Source of the DNA: Streptomyces sp. CB02056
GTDB taxonomy: Bacteria; Actinomycetota; Actinomycetes; Streptomycetales; Streptomycetaceae
Assembly (NCBI RefSeq): GCF_001905545.1
Contig: NZ_LIPD01000012.1
Coordinates: forward strand, 235,394-299,393
Reading direction: 5' to 3'
DNA: 64,000 nt
In this document: in pieces, positions 34,422-42,976 of the stretch
Layout: every line of letters starts with the position of its first letter
Numbering within the stretch: position 1 is the first letter of the stretch
Position numbers and translations under genes: made by a program
The notes under the pieces: model-generated
Databases searched by the model: none
Told to the model about the DNA's origin: nothing
Seen by the model: only the letters and a program-made list of their open reading frames with translations

Positions 34422-34802
34422 TCAGCCCTCGGCAAGCGCCCCGAGCAGCTCCCGCACCCCGTCCTCGCCCCGGTGCTCGATCAGCACCGCGACCCAGCCC
34501 GCCAACAGCTGACGCTCCGCCGCCGACCACACCGGTGCCGACGGGTGCTCGTCCACCACCAGCGCCGTCGCCACGCCCAGCAGCCCCGACTCCGGCCGCG
34601 GCCGCTCCTCCGGCGCCGCACGCAGCGCCAGCCGCCGGGCGACCGCGATCACCCGCTCCGCCGCCGCCTCGGGCACCGCCAGCCCGGCCGGCCCGGCCGC
34701 GCTCGGCGCCCCGGCCCGCACCAGGGCCGCGACGAACTCCCGCGCCTCCGGCCCGTCCGCGGCCATGCCGCGGCCCTCCCCCGTCCCGTTCACGGGACTC
34801 AC
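34422..34802 (-). CDS. Hypothetical 126-aa protein beside the ECF sigma gene
   Basis: ATG 34766 is an alternative to the GTG at 34802. The protein is a soluble, mostly helical Ala/Arg-rich product (EAREFVAALVRAGAPSAAG, AAERVIAVARRLALRAAPEE, RQLLAGWVAVLIEHRGEDG, VRELLGALAEG). It has no cysteine motif, membrane helix or known domain. Promoter P2 points at it. Its position, with the sigma gene downstream, would allow a regulatory role towards sigma, but nothing in the sequence proves this. Confidence 0.7.
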   Translation of the reverse strand: MSPVNGTGEGRGMAADGPEAREFVAALVRAGAPSAAGPAGLAVPEAAAERVIAVARRLALRAAPEERPRPESGLLGVATALVVDEHPSAPVWSAAERQLLAGWVAVLIEHRGEDGVRELLGALAEG

Positions 34803-34941
34803 GCTCCTTCCGACTCGGTGACACTCGGCGGACGCCGGGTGCCACCCGATGACGGTACCGATCGGTAGCCGGTCGGGCGGAGGGTTTTCTCGTTACGGGC
34901 CTCCCGAAGCGACAGGGGGCGCGCCGTGCGCCCTGTTCCGC

Positions 34942-34970
34942 TCAACGGGCCCTCCACCACCAGCGGTTCA
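34942..34970 (-). promoter_or_regulatory. ECF-sigma-type promoter P2
   Basis: Minus strand: TGAACC (34970-34965), 17-bp spacer, CGTTGA (34947-34942). It reads toward the 126-aa gene and, beyond it, the sigma gene. Its -35 forms one half of the 16-bp palindrome CGGTTCAGCTGAACCG. Confidence 0.6.
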
Positions 34971-34972
34971 GC

Positions 34973-35001
34973 TGAACCGGAGGGTAGCCTTCAGCCGTAC
35001 T
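34973..35001 (+). promoter_or_regulatory. ECF-sigma-type promoter P1
   Basis: TGAACC (34973-34978), 17-bp spacer, CGTACT (34996-35001), about 80 bp before the ParA-like gene. It is back to back with P2; the two -35 boxes are separated by GC and build a perfect 16-bp palindrome (34964-34979). Confidence 0.65.
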
Positions 35002-35080
35002 CCCGGCTGTACGGGTAGACCGTACGGTCGGCCGGACCGGAGGCACCCGTCCGGCGCACCAGGGACCGGGAGGTCGTCCG

Positions 35081-36040
35081 ATGGCTTACTCCGACGGCAC
35101 CGCGGGCGCGGGCGGCACCGCCCAGGCCGCACCCGACTACTCGCCGGCCGTCTGGCCCGAGCCCGTCGCCCTGCTGCCCCCACTGCCCCGGCTGCCCCCG
35201 CGCCCGCTGGACCCGCTCGGCACCGTCCTGATCCCGCCCGCCGAACGGCGGCCGTCCACCTGGGAGCCGGCCGTCGGACCGTCCTCGGCGGCGCCGCTCC
35301 CGTTCCTGCCGCCGAGCCCGCCTACCCCCGCACCGCTGCCCGCACCGCCCGTACCGCGCCTCGACTCCGACCGCCCGCGCACCCTGCGGCTCGCCCTACC
35401 CGGCGGCGGGGAGGCACGACGGCGGCGCCTGCTCGACCGCGTCCGGGCTACGCTGCGGACCCGCCACCGGATCGCCGTCCTGGGCGGCCCCGCCGAGGGG
35501 GCCGCCGCCCTCCTCGGCGCCCTGCTCGCGGAACACCGGGCCCACCCGGTGCTCGTCCTCACCACCGCCGGGCCCGCCGGGAGCGAATGCCGCACGGGCG
35601 GCCGGGTGCTGCGGTCCGTACGGCCGGACCCGGCCGCCCTGCGGGAGGCCCTCGGCGAGGCCGACGGCCACTACCCGGTGATCCTCGCGGACACCACCGG
35701 CGCCCCGGCCGAGGTCCGGCTCGCCGCCGTCGAACACGCCGACCGGCTGCTCCTCTGCGCCCCGGCCTCCGCCACCGGAGCCCGCACCGCCGACGCCCTC
35801 CTCGACCACCTCGCCGCCCTCGGCCACCACGGCCTGGCCCGCGGGGCGGTCGCCGCCTTCACCCCCGCCCCGCCCACCGACCGCCCGGTCGCCGACCGCG
35901 ACCTCCTCCCCCACTTCCGCACCCGCTGCCGCGCCGCCCTCACCCTCCCGGCCGCCCTCGCCGCCCTCCGCGCCCGGGCCCGCCTCGACTACCTGGAACT
36001 CGCCGCCCTCATCGGCGACGGCATGGCCGAGCACCGCTGA
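35081..36040 (+). CDS. ParA/MinD-like protein with Pro-rich N-terminus and degenerate P-loop
   Basis: The product is 319 aa from ATG 35081. The first 110 residues are Pro-rich (LLPPLPRLPPRPLDPLG). The second part has the rhythm of a ParA/MinD fold: HRIAVLGGPAEGAAALLGAL at the P-loop position without the GKT/S lysine, GHYPVILADTTGAP at the Walker B position, and HADRLLLCAPASATGARTAD. Such proteins with broken P-loops occur beside type VII secretion-like genes in actinomycetes. ATP binding is doubtful. It has its own ECF promoter P1 and its 3' end overlaps a small convergent gene by 32 bp. Confidence 0.75.
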   Translation: MAYSDGTAGAGGTAQAAPDYSPAVWPEPVALLPPLPRLPPRPLDPLGTVLIPPAERRPSTWEPAVGPSSAAPLPFLPPSPPTPAPLPAPPVPRLDSDRPRTLRLALPGGGEARRRRLLDRVRATLRTRHRIAVLGGPAEGAAALLGALLAEHRAHPVLVLTTAGPAGSECRTGGRVLRSVRPDPAALREALGEADGHYPVILADTTGAPAEVRLAAVEHADRLLLCAPASATGARTADALLDHLAALGHHGLARGAVAAFTPAPPTDRPVADRDLLPHFRTRCRAALTLPAALAALRARARLDYLELAALIGDGMAEHR

Positions 36041-36182
36041 TCCGCCTCGAGCGCGCCGCCGCCAGGATGTCCGCCCGCTCCAGCGGGGGAACCGCCTCGC
36101 ACAACGCCGCCTCCGCCCGGTCGAGCGCGGCGACGAAGCCGAGCACCAGCTCTCTCGCCGTCGGCGACTGCCGCTCCGCCAT
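36009..36182 (-). CDS. 57-aa hypothetical protein
   Basis: It runs from ATG 36182; an in-frame start 36 bases upstream is also possible. The protein is helical (TARELVLGFVAALDRAEAAL, CEAVPPLERADILAAARS). The gene lies last in the minus-strand run from the AAA gene and overlaps the ParA-like gene end. It belongs to no family I know. Confidence 0.5.
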   Translation of the reverse strand: MAERQSPTARELVLGFVAALDRAEAALCEAVPPLERADILAAARSRRISGARPCRRR

Positions 36183-36295
36183 CAGGGCCCTCCGTTCCCG
36201 TGCCGTGCCGCTCCTCACCCGCCGGGCGCATCCGGTCCCCGACGGGCCCCGATGGTCCCACGGCGCCGATCACCACAACGAGCGGATTCCTCCCG

Positions 36296-36697
36296 TCAGG
36301 CCCTCGGCCCCGGCCGGACGATCGGCTCGGGACCGGCGCCCCGTCGGCTCGCCTCCGCACGGCCCGGGCGCCGGCCCCGGGCACGCGGGGCCACGGCAGC
36401 GGCCACCGCCGCCAGGGCGACGGCCGCGAGGACGGTGAGGGCGAGGAGGCCCGCCTCGATGCCGGCGCCGCTGTCGGGTGGAGCGGGGCGCGTGGTGAGG
36501 ACGAGCGCCGGGGTGGCAGCGGCGACGGGGCCGACGGTGCCGTGGCCGTACTGATGGCCAGGGCCACGGGAGGCGGCGGCTTCCCGGTCTTCGGCCGGCT
36601 GGTCGACGGTCAGGTCCGGGCGGCAGCCGAGGATAACAACGGCGGCGGCCGAGCCCGGGTCGGCCGCCGCCCGGGGGCGGGGCGGCGGCGTGGTCAC
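36296..36697 (-). CDS. Small membrane protein coupled to the beta-helix/AAA gene
   Basis: The product is 133 aa from GTG 36697, whose GTGA overlaps the AAA stop by 4 bp. The N-terminal half is Pro/Ala-rich with one hydrophobic patch (SAAAVVILGC). A single strong transmembrane helix lies near residue 95 (AGLLALTVLAAVALAAVAAA) and is followed by an Arg-rich cytoplasmic-type tail. The coupling suggests a membrane partner of the AAA protein, expressed in fixed ratio. Confidence 0.7.
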   Translation of the reverse strand: MTTPPPRPRAAADPGSAAAVVILGCRPDLTVDQPAEDREAAASRGPGHQYGHGTVGPVAAATPALVLTTRPAPPDSGAGIEAGLLALTVLAAVALAAVAAAVAPRARGRRPGRAEASRRGAGPEPIVRPGPRA

Positions 36698-39600
36698 GCG
36701 AGGGTGCCGAACCGTTCGGCCGGGATGTCCTGCGGCAGCAGCAGGCTGAGTTCGTCCAGGTCCACCACGTCGACCCGGGACAGCCGGCCCGCCTGCCGGG
36801 TGACCATCGCTTCGAGCACCTGCCGGGCGAACCGGCCGTTGCCGAAGGAGCGGTCGCGCGGGACGGTGCCGAACAGGGTGCCGAGTGCGGCCAGGGTCTC
36901 CGGGGTGCAGGTGTAGCCGGCGGTCTCGGCCCGCGCCCGGACGATGGCGACGAGTTCCTCGTCCGCGTAGTGCTCGAAGGTGACCTCCCGGGAGAACCGG
37001 GAGGCCAGGCCGGGGTTGGAGGCGAGGAAGCCGCGCATCTCCTCCCGGTAGCCGGCCACGATCACCACGACCTCGTCGCGGTGGTCCTCCATCAGCTTCA
37101 CCAGGGTGTCCACCGCCTCCTGCCCGAAGTCCCCGCCGCTGCCGTCGCGGGGCGTCAGGGTGTACGCCTCGTCGATGAACAGCACGCCGCCCCGGGCGCG
37201 TTCGAAGGCGTCCCGGGTGAGGTGGGCGGTGTGGCCGAGGTAGCGGCCGACCAGGTCGGCGCGGGCGGTCTCGACCAGCCGGCCGGAGGGCAGCACGCCG
37301 AGTTCGGCGAGGAGTTCGCCGTACAGCCGGGCGACGGTGGTCTTGCCGGTGCCGGGCGGGCCCGAGAACACCAGGTGGTGGCCGAGGGGGGCGGCGGGCA
37401 GCCCGGCCTCGACCCGGCGCCGGGACTGGCGGGTCAGGTTGACCAGGTCCTCGACCTGCTCCTTGGCGGCGGCGAGGCCGACCATGGCGCGCAGCCGGTC
37501 GAGCAGGCCGGGCTCCCCGGCCCGCCCCTCGCCGGCGGCGGCCGGGGAGAACTCCTCGCCGACGTCGGCGGGCAGCAGCCGGGTGAGCGCCGCGTTGTCG
37601 AAGTGCTCCAGTTCGGCGAGCCGGGAGGCCTGCCGGTCGACCATCTCCTCGAACACCTTGCGGGCGGCCCGGCCGTTGCCGAACTCCGCGCCCTTGGGCA
37701 TCCGGTCGAAGTGCGCGGCGAGCACCTCCCGGGTGCCCTCGGCGAGCTCGTAGCCGTGTCCGCCGGCGGCCTGCTCGACGATCGTGGCGAGCTCGTCGGC
37801 GCGGTAGTTCCGGAACTCGACGGTGCGGCTGAACCGGGAGGCCAGGCCGGGGTTGGAGGCCAGGAACCCGCGGATCCCGGCCTCGTACCCGGCGACGATC
37901 ACCACCAGGTCGTCGCGGTGGTCCTCCATCAGCTTCACCAGAGTGTCGACGGCCTCCCGGCCGAAGTCCGGGCCGGCCGCGCCGGAGCCGGCCGACAGGG
38001 TGTAGGCCTCGTCGACGAACAGCACCCCGCCGAGGGCCTCCCTGACCACCTCGGTGGTCTTCAGGGCCGTCCCGCCGACGACCGGGGCGACCAGGTCGGC
38101 CCGGGCGACCTCGACCAGGTGGCCGCTGCGCAGCACGCCGAGTTCGGCGAGGATCGCCCCGTAGAGCCGGGCGACGGTGGTCTTGCCGGTGCCGGGCGGG
38201 CCGGCGAAGACGAGGTGCCGGCTCATCGGCAGGGCGGGCAGCCCGGCCTGCTCGCGGCGGCGGGTCAGCTTGCCGAGGTTGACCAGGGTGGCGACCTGCT
38301 CCTTGACGCCCTCCAGCCCGACCAGGGCCCGGAGGACGGCCTGCGGGCCGACGGCCTCCTCCGCGGGGGCTTCCGTACCGTCGCCGGCGGCGTCCGCAGC
38401 GACGGTGGTGGCGGCCGCCGTGCCGTGGGCGTCCGGCGAGCGGTTGTCCCGGCTGTCGAGGTTCTCCACCACGAGGCGGTCGGTCGGCGCGGTCTGCCAC
38501 AGCCCGGCGCCCTGGTTCCCGGCGGCCGTGCAGTCGGTGAGCCGGACGGGCTCCGCGGACTCGGAGCGCAGCCCGTCCACGGTGTTGTCGCCGAGCCGAC
38601 AGGAGGTCAGGGTGGCCCGGGAGCCGGGCAGCAGGTGCAGCCCGTGCCGCCGGTTGGTCCCCAACCGGGCGCGGGTGGCGGCCAGTTCGCCGCCGCGTTC
38701 GACGCTGGCGCCGTCGAGGGCGTTGCCGGTGCACTCGACGTCGCGCAGGATGGCGACGCCCCCGGCGCCGACCGAGATCCCGCAGGACCCGCTGCCGCGC
38801 ACCAGGCCGCCGCCGAGGTGGGTGTGGGCTCCGTCGGCGATCCGCACCCCGTGCCGTCCGGCGTCGACGACGGTGACGTCCTCCAGCCGGCCGCGCCCGT
38901 CGCCCAGCACCTCGATCCCGTGGCGGCCGGCGGCGGTGACGGTGCCGCGGCGCAGCAGCGGGTCGGCGCCGTCGCGCACCACGATGCCGACGCCGGCCGC
39001 GCGGCGGACCTCCAGGCGGTCGAACTCGGCGGCGCTCCCGCCGGTGAGTTCGACACCGTCGGTCCCGGCGTCGCGCACCACCGTCCGCAGCAGGCTGGGC
39101 CCGGCCGACCCTCCGACGTGGACGCCGACCCCGGCGGGGGCGGTGACCTCGCAGTCCTCTAGGGTGCCCCGGGCCCGGCCCGCGATGTGCAGACCGTACC
39201 CCTGGGGGCGGACGGCGCGGCAGCGGCGCAGCAGCGGGTCGGTGCCGTCGGTGAGGACGTAGCCGTGGCCGCGCACGGCGGTGACGGTGCAGTCCTCCAG
39301 CACGACCCGGGCGGCGGAGCCGACGAAGACGCCGAGCGCGCTGTCCCGGATCGCGGTGCGCAGCAGGCGCGTGCTGCTCCGCTCCTCCAGGGCGACGGCG
39401 GGCTTGTCGGTGCCGGAGATCTCGCAGTCCTCGACAACGCCGCGCGCCTCGCCGTTGGCGCACAGGCCGTTGCCGCGCGCGTCGCGCAGCACGCAGCGCC
39501 GGACGGTCGGGTCGGCCCGCTCGCCGATGACCACGGCCGAGGTGCCCAGGTGCTCGACGACGCTGTCCTCGATCACGCTGGAGCCGGTGGAGGTCTCCAC

Positions 39601-40023
39601 CAGCCCGGCGCCGGCCGGGTTGGTGACCCGGCTGCCGCACATGGCGAGTTCGCCCGGCCCGCGGGTGAGCACGGCGGTCCAGGCGTTGCCGATCACCTCG
39701 CAGTCCCGCACGGTGAGGCGGCCGCGCGGGACGTCGACGGCGGGCAGTTCGTCGTCCTGCCCCTGGAGCACCAGACCGGTCAACCGGACGGCCTCGGTGA
39801 GCACCTGGACCACCGAACCGCGCCGGGGGCTGATCCGCACACTCCCCCGGACGTCGGCGGCGGTGATGCTCACCGCCTTGGTGAGCACCAGGTTCTCGTC
39901 GTACCGGCCGGGCCGGACCGAGATCACCGCGCCGCCGCCGGCCGCCCGGAGGGCCTCGCCGATCGTCCGGTAGGAGCCGGGTTCCCGCTGCTCCGCGCAG
40001 ACCGTCAGCACCGGGCGCGACAT
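36694..40023 (-). CDS. Right-handed beta-helix protein fused to two EccA/CbxX-type AAA domains
   Basis: The product is 1,109 aa from ATG 40023, with AAGGGA upstream. Residues 1-520 are a parallel beta-helix made of about 20 rungs (repeated 'G(V/I)xVxxGADPLLRR' and 'xLEDCEVT' patterns). Two tandem CbxX/CfqX AAA modules follow. Module 1 has GPPGTGKTTVARLYG, GGVLFVDEAYTL and SNPGLASRFSRTVEF. Module 2 has a second GPPGTGKTTVARLYG, GGVLFIDEAYTL and a matching arginine-finger region. Both P-loops and Walker B motifs are intact. The AAA part resembles EccA of type VII secretion. A coupled single-pass membrane protein follows. No EccC, EccB or WXG100 gene is in the window, so a secretion role is inferred only. 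Confidence 0.88.
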   Translation of the reverse strand: MSRPVLTVCAEQREPGSYRTIGEALRAAGGGAVISVRPGRYDENLVLTKAVSITAADVRGSVRISPRRGSVVQVLTEAVRLTGLVLQGQDDELPAVDVPRGRLTVRDCEVIGNAWTAVLTRGPGELAMCGSRVTNPAGAGLVETSTGSSVIEDSVVEHLGTSAVVIGERADPTVRRCVLRDARGNGLCANGEARGVVEDCEISGTDKPAVALEERSSTRLLRTAIRDSALGVFVGSAARVVLEDCTVTAVRGHGYVLTDGTDPLLRRCRAVRPQGYGLHIAGRARGTLEDCEVTAPAGVGVHVGGSAGPSLLRTVVRDAGTDGVELTGGSAAEFDRLEVRRAAGVGIVVRDGADPLLRRGTVTAAGRHGIEVLGDGRGRLEDVTVVDAGRHGVRIADGAHTHLGGGLVRGSGSCGISVGAGGVAILRDVECTGNALDGASVERGGELAATRARLGTNRRHGLHLLPGSRATLTSCRLGDNTVDGLRSESAEPVRLTDCTAAGNQGAGLWQTAPTDRLVVENLDSRDNRSPDAHGTAAATTVAADAAGDGTEAPAEEAVGPQAVLRALVGLEGVKEQVATLVNLGKLTRRREQAGLPALPMSRHLVFAGPPGTGKTTVARLYGAILAELGVLRSGHLVEVARADLVAPVVGGTALKTTEVVREALGGVLFVDEAYTLSAGSGAAGPDFGREAVDTLVKLMEDHRDDLVVIVAGYEAGIRGFLASNPGLASRFSRTVEFRNYRADELATIVEQAAGGHGYELAEGTREVLAAHFDRMPKGAEFGNGRAARKVFEEMVDRQASRLAELEHFDNAALTRLLPADVGEEFSPAAAGEGRAGEPGLLDRLRAMVGLAAAKEQVEDLVNLTRQSRRRVEAGLPAAPLGHHLVFSGPPGTGKTTVARLYGELLAELGVLPSGRLVETARADLVGRYLGHTAHLTRDAFERARGGVLFIDEAYTLTPRDGSGGDFGQEAVDTLVKLMEDHRDEVVVIVAGYREEMRGFLASNPGLASRFSREVTFEHYADEELVAIVRARAETAGYTCTPETLAALGTLFGTVPRDRSFGNGRFARQVLEAMVTRQAGRLSRVDVVDLDELSLLLPQDIPAERFGTLA

Positions 40024-40129
40024 GCCTGGGGTTCCCTTCGTCGTGGGGCGTTGTGGTTCGGTCGCTCGGTGGTTTGGTGACTCAGCGGTTCGGTGGCTCG
40101 ACGGGTCCGGGCCCCGGTTCGCGCCGGGG

Positions 40130-42097
40130 TCAGGCCGTGCAGGTGGCGCGGACGGCACTGGCGGCGTGGTGGGCGCCGGTGGAGCCGCCCCAGTCCACGC
40201 CGCGGCTGTGCAGCGTGACGGAGATCGGGCCGCGGTAGGCGAACGGCCCGTTGTTCACCCAACTGCCCCGGCTCGCCGTCTGGTTGATGGTGAACGAGCC
40301 CACCTGGCCGCCACCGCTCTGCACCGTGTAGGTGCTCGGGTTGCCGCCGACCTGCTTCACGTCGCCGCTGGCCGGGATGTAGACCGACAGGGTGCAGCTG
40401 GTGACCTTGTCCACGGTGAAGGTCCAGACGACCGAGTTGCCGTTGTCGTCCTTGTTGGCGTTGCCGGACATCGGCATCGAGGCGTAGGTGCCGTTGCAGC
40501 CGTCGCCGCTGTAGCCGCCGGAGTTGTTGCGCCAGCCGCTGCTGCCCTGGTCGAACCAGCCGTTGGTCTTGTACTGGCCGCCGCCCGAGCAGTACGGGCC
40601 GGCGATCACGGTGACCGGTGCGGGCGGCTTGGCGGCCGGGGGCGCGGGCTGCTGGGGCGCCGACGGGTTCGGAGCCGGCTTGTTCGGAGCCGGCTGGTTG
40701 GGGGCCGGCTGGTTGGGGGCCGGCTGGTTCGGCGCCGGGTTGGCCGCACCGCCGCCGCCCGTGCCACCGGCGGCCGGGCCACCGCCGCCCGAACCACCCG
40801 AGGCGGCGGCCGCACCGCCCTGCGCGCGATCGCCCCCACCGCCCGAACTCGCGCCGCCCCCAGCGGGGTTGGCCCCGCCGCCGGGAGGAGCGGCCGCACC
40901 GGCACCGCCACCGCCGGCCCCGCCACCAGCGCCGCCGCCGGTGCCGTTCGGGGCCGAGGCCGCCTGGTCGCCCGACGCCGGTGCGGCCGAACCGTCCGGC
41001 TGCGGTGCCGCCGAGCCCGACTGCCCGTCGGGCGCGACGCCGCCGGCGGTGCCACCGTGCTCGTCGAAGCCGGGGACGTTGGCGGGCGGGGCGTCGGCCT
41101 GGGCCGGTCCGTGCGGGTCGCTGCCGCTGCGCTGGGTCACCATCACGGAGGTGCCGACCAGCACCAGGCCGACGGCGACGGCCGCGGCGATCATCGGACG
41201 GGAGACCCGGCCGGTGCGCGGCCCAGGATCCCCCGGACCCACGGGCCCCACGGGGGTCGCCGGGCCGACGGGTGCCGTCGGGCCCTTGGCGGGGGACGGC
41301 AGGGGCGCCGGCCCGATACCGGTCCCGGCCGGGGGCCTGGCTCCAACCGTGGGCTTGGGCCCGGACGCGGGCTTCGGTCCGGTTCGCGCCCCGTTCGTCG
41401 CGGCGCCCGTGGCCCTGGAACTGACACCGACTCCGGCGCCGACACCGACGCCCGGCTGCACGGGCAGCACCGCCGTCTCGGCGCTCGCGGACCTGGGCCC
41501 GGCCTCGGACTTCGGCCCGGGCCGTGCCCCGTTCGTCGCAGCGCCGGTGACCCCGGCACTGACACCGGTACTGGCACCGCCATTGGCGCCGGCGCCCGGC
41601 TGCGCAGGCCTCACGGTCGGCGCGGGGCTCGCGGGCTTGGACCCGGCCTCGGCACCCGACGTCGCGGGCGGCACCACCGGCACGGAACTCGCGGGCTTGG
41701 ACCCGGCGCTGACACCGGCCTCGGCGCCCGACCTCGCGGGCGGCACCGGCGCCGCAGAGCTCACGGGCTTCGACCCGGCGCCGGCCTCGGGACCGGCACC
41801 CAGCCGCGCGGGCGGGACCGTCGGCGCGGGGCTCGCGGGCTTGAACCCGGCCTCGGGCTTCGGACCGGTCCGCGCCCCGCTCGTCGCAGCGCCCGTGGCC
41901 CCGGCGCTGACGCCGGTACCGGTACTGGCACCAGCGCCGGCGCCCGGCTGCGCGGGCGGCGCCGCCGTCTCCGCGTTCACGGGCGCCTCCAGCGGCTTCC
42001 CCTGGTCCGCCTCGGCCGCCAACGCCCAGTTCACCGCCGGGAGCCGGAAGCCGCCCGGCCTCCGCTCCGGCCCGCCGCGCTGCTCCTCGCCCACCAT
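40130..42097 (-). CDS. Single-pass membrane protein with repeats and golvesin-C-like extracellular domain
   Basis: The product is 655 aa from ATG 42097 behind AGGGGAT. The cytoplasmic part (1-340) is low-complexity Ala/Gly/Pro with degenerate repeats ending in 'SKPASPAPTVPPA' or 'TGAATNGARTGPK'. One transmembrane helix follows (MIAAAVAVGLVLVGTSVMV). The outside part is a Gly/Ala/Pro stalk with 'NQPAP' repeats and a C-terminal domain of about 130 residues (NGWFDQGSSGWRNNSGGYSG, WTFTVDKVTSCTLSVYIP) resembling golvesin C-terminal/xly-type binding domains. It is probably a surface ligand-binding protein. Promoters P3 and P6 lie just upstream. The AAA gene follows 106 bp downstream. Confidence 0.8.
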   Translation of the reverse strand: MVGEEQRGGPERRPGGFRLPAVNWALAAEADQGKPLEAPVNAETAAPPAQPGAGAGASTGTGVSAGATGAATSGARTGPKPEAGFKPASPAPTVPPARLGAGPEAGAGSKPVSSAAPVPPARSGAEAGVSAGSKPASSVPVVPPATSGAEAGSKPASPAPTVRPAQPGAGANGGASTGVSAGVTGAATNGARPGPKSEAGPRSASAETAVLPVQPGVGVGAGVGVSSRATGAATNGARTGPKPASGPKPTVGARPPAGTGIGPAPLPSPAKGPTAPVGPATPVGPVGPGDPGPRTGRVSRPMIAAAVAVGLVLVGTSVMVTQRSGSDPHGPAQADAPPANVPGFDEHGGTAGGVAPDGQSGSAAPQPDGSAAPASGDQAASAPNGTGGGAGGGAGGGGAGAAAPPGGGANPAGGGASSGGGGDRAQGGAAAASGGSGGGGPAAGGTGGGGAANPAPNQPAPNQPAPNQPAPNKPAPNPSAPQQPAPPAAKPPAPVTVIAGPYCSGGGQYKTNGWFDQGSSGWRNNSGGYSGDGCNGTYASMPMSGNANKDDNGNSVVWTFTVDKVTSCTLSVYIPASGDVKQVGGNPSTYTVQSGGGQVGSFTINQTASRGSWVNNGPFAYRGPISVTLHSRGVDWGGSTGAHHAASAVRATCTA

Positions 42098-42131
42098 GCA
42101 TCCCCTGTGCTCGATGACACTCCTGTGGGGA

Positions 42132-42160
42132 GCTACGGCCCGCACGGCCGAACCGGTTCA
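42132..42160 (-). promoter_or_regulatory. ECF-sigma-type promoter P3
   Basis: Minus strand: TGAACC (42160-42155), 17-bp spacer, CGTAGC (42137-42132). The predicted leader to the ATG at 42097 is about 28 nt. Confidence 0.65.
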
Positions 42161-42267
42161 GCCGAAATCGGCGCGCCTCAGGCCCGACCGTCCAGACCGG
42201 CTCCGCGCCCGTCACCGGCCGGGTCCCGCCCCGCGCCCCTCCCGCCGACCACGTCCCTGTGTTCCGT

Positions 42268-42296
42268 CCGACGGCCGGCCGCCCGTGCGGGGTTCA
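42268..42296 (-). promoter_or_regulatory. ECF-sigma-type promoter P6 (tandem to P3)
   Basis: Minus strand: TGAACC (42296-42291), 17-bp spacer, CGTCGG (42273-42268). It is a second copy 136 bp upstream of P3, in the gap after the SMI1 gene. The -10 differs from the others in its fourth base. Confidence 0.45.
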
Positions 42297-42305
42297 CCGG
42301 GTGGT

Positions 42306-42923
42306 TCAGAAGGACCAGGAGAGCGGCTCTCCGGTGTACGGGTCCAATCGCTCCTCGATGCGGCGCCGCTCCTCACGCCAGTGGACGAAGTGCGGGGACG
42401 GATCGCCCCAGAGGGAGGCGTCGCTGAGCGGACAGCGGTCGAAGCCCTCGGTGAACAGGCGGCGCAGGAACTCCGCCATCCCGCAGTCGTAGAGCTGCCA
42501 GTTCGGCGACCCGTGGCGCTCCCACACCAGGACCGGCCACTTGTCGGGGTCGTCGTCGACCGTGAGCCAGCCGAGGATGTCCGCCCCGCAGCTCACCCCC
42601 CACGCGATCACCGAGTCCGGCCCGGCCTCGACGCCGGCCGGCCCGCCCTCGGTCGACCAGAGGCTCCGCAGGATGGCGGTCTCCCCGGCCGCGCTGCCGA
42701 AGCCCGGGCCCTCGGGCGGTGCCGTGCTCGCCTCGGGGGCCAGGACGCCGAACGCCTCGTCGATTCCACCGGCCCCGTACGTGGCCATGAACGCCACGTA
42801 GTCGGCGGGGAACCGGACGCCCCAGGCCTGGCCCACCGCGGCCCAGTCCACCTGCTCGTCGGCGCCGTCGTGCGGCGACATGACGGCTTTCAGCGCGGCG
42901 ACGGATGCTTCCCCTGCTTCCAT
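42306..42923 (-). CDS. SMI1/KNR4 (SUKH) family protein
   Basis: The product is 205 aa from ATG 42923. The SUKH fold shows as VDWAAVGQAWGVRFPADYVA near the N-terminus, with FMATYGAGGIDEAFGVL, ADILGWLTVDDDPDKWPVLV and a terminal basic helix. SUKH proteins are common immunity proteins of polymorphic toxins but also have other roles. The gene sits between the golvesin-C-like gene and the large ART-like gene on the same strand, 53 bp after the latter. It could neutralise that protein. No typical RHS or WXG toxin is present. Confidence 0.85.
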   Translation of the reverse strand: MEAGEASVAALKAVMSPHDGADEQVDWAAVGQAWGVRFPADYVAFMATYGAGGIDEAFGVLAPEASTAPPEGPGFGSAAGETAILRSLWSTEGGPAGVEAGPDSVIAWGVSCGADILGWLTVDDDPDKWPVLVWERHGSPNWQLYDCGMAEFLRRLFTEGFDRCPLSDASLWGDPSPHFVHWREERRRIEERLDPYTGEPLSWSF

Positions 42924-42976
42924 GACCCCTCCTGTGGTCCGGCTCCGGGACGCACCGTATCCGGCCCCACCGACAG

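Noticed and set aside
42303..42308. Another GGTTCA at the SMI1 stop
   Set aside because: The 17-bp position has CGGGCG in place of CGT, and it lies in the coding end of SMI1.
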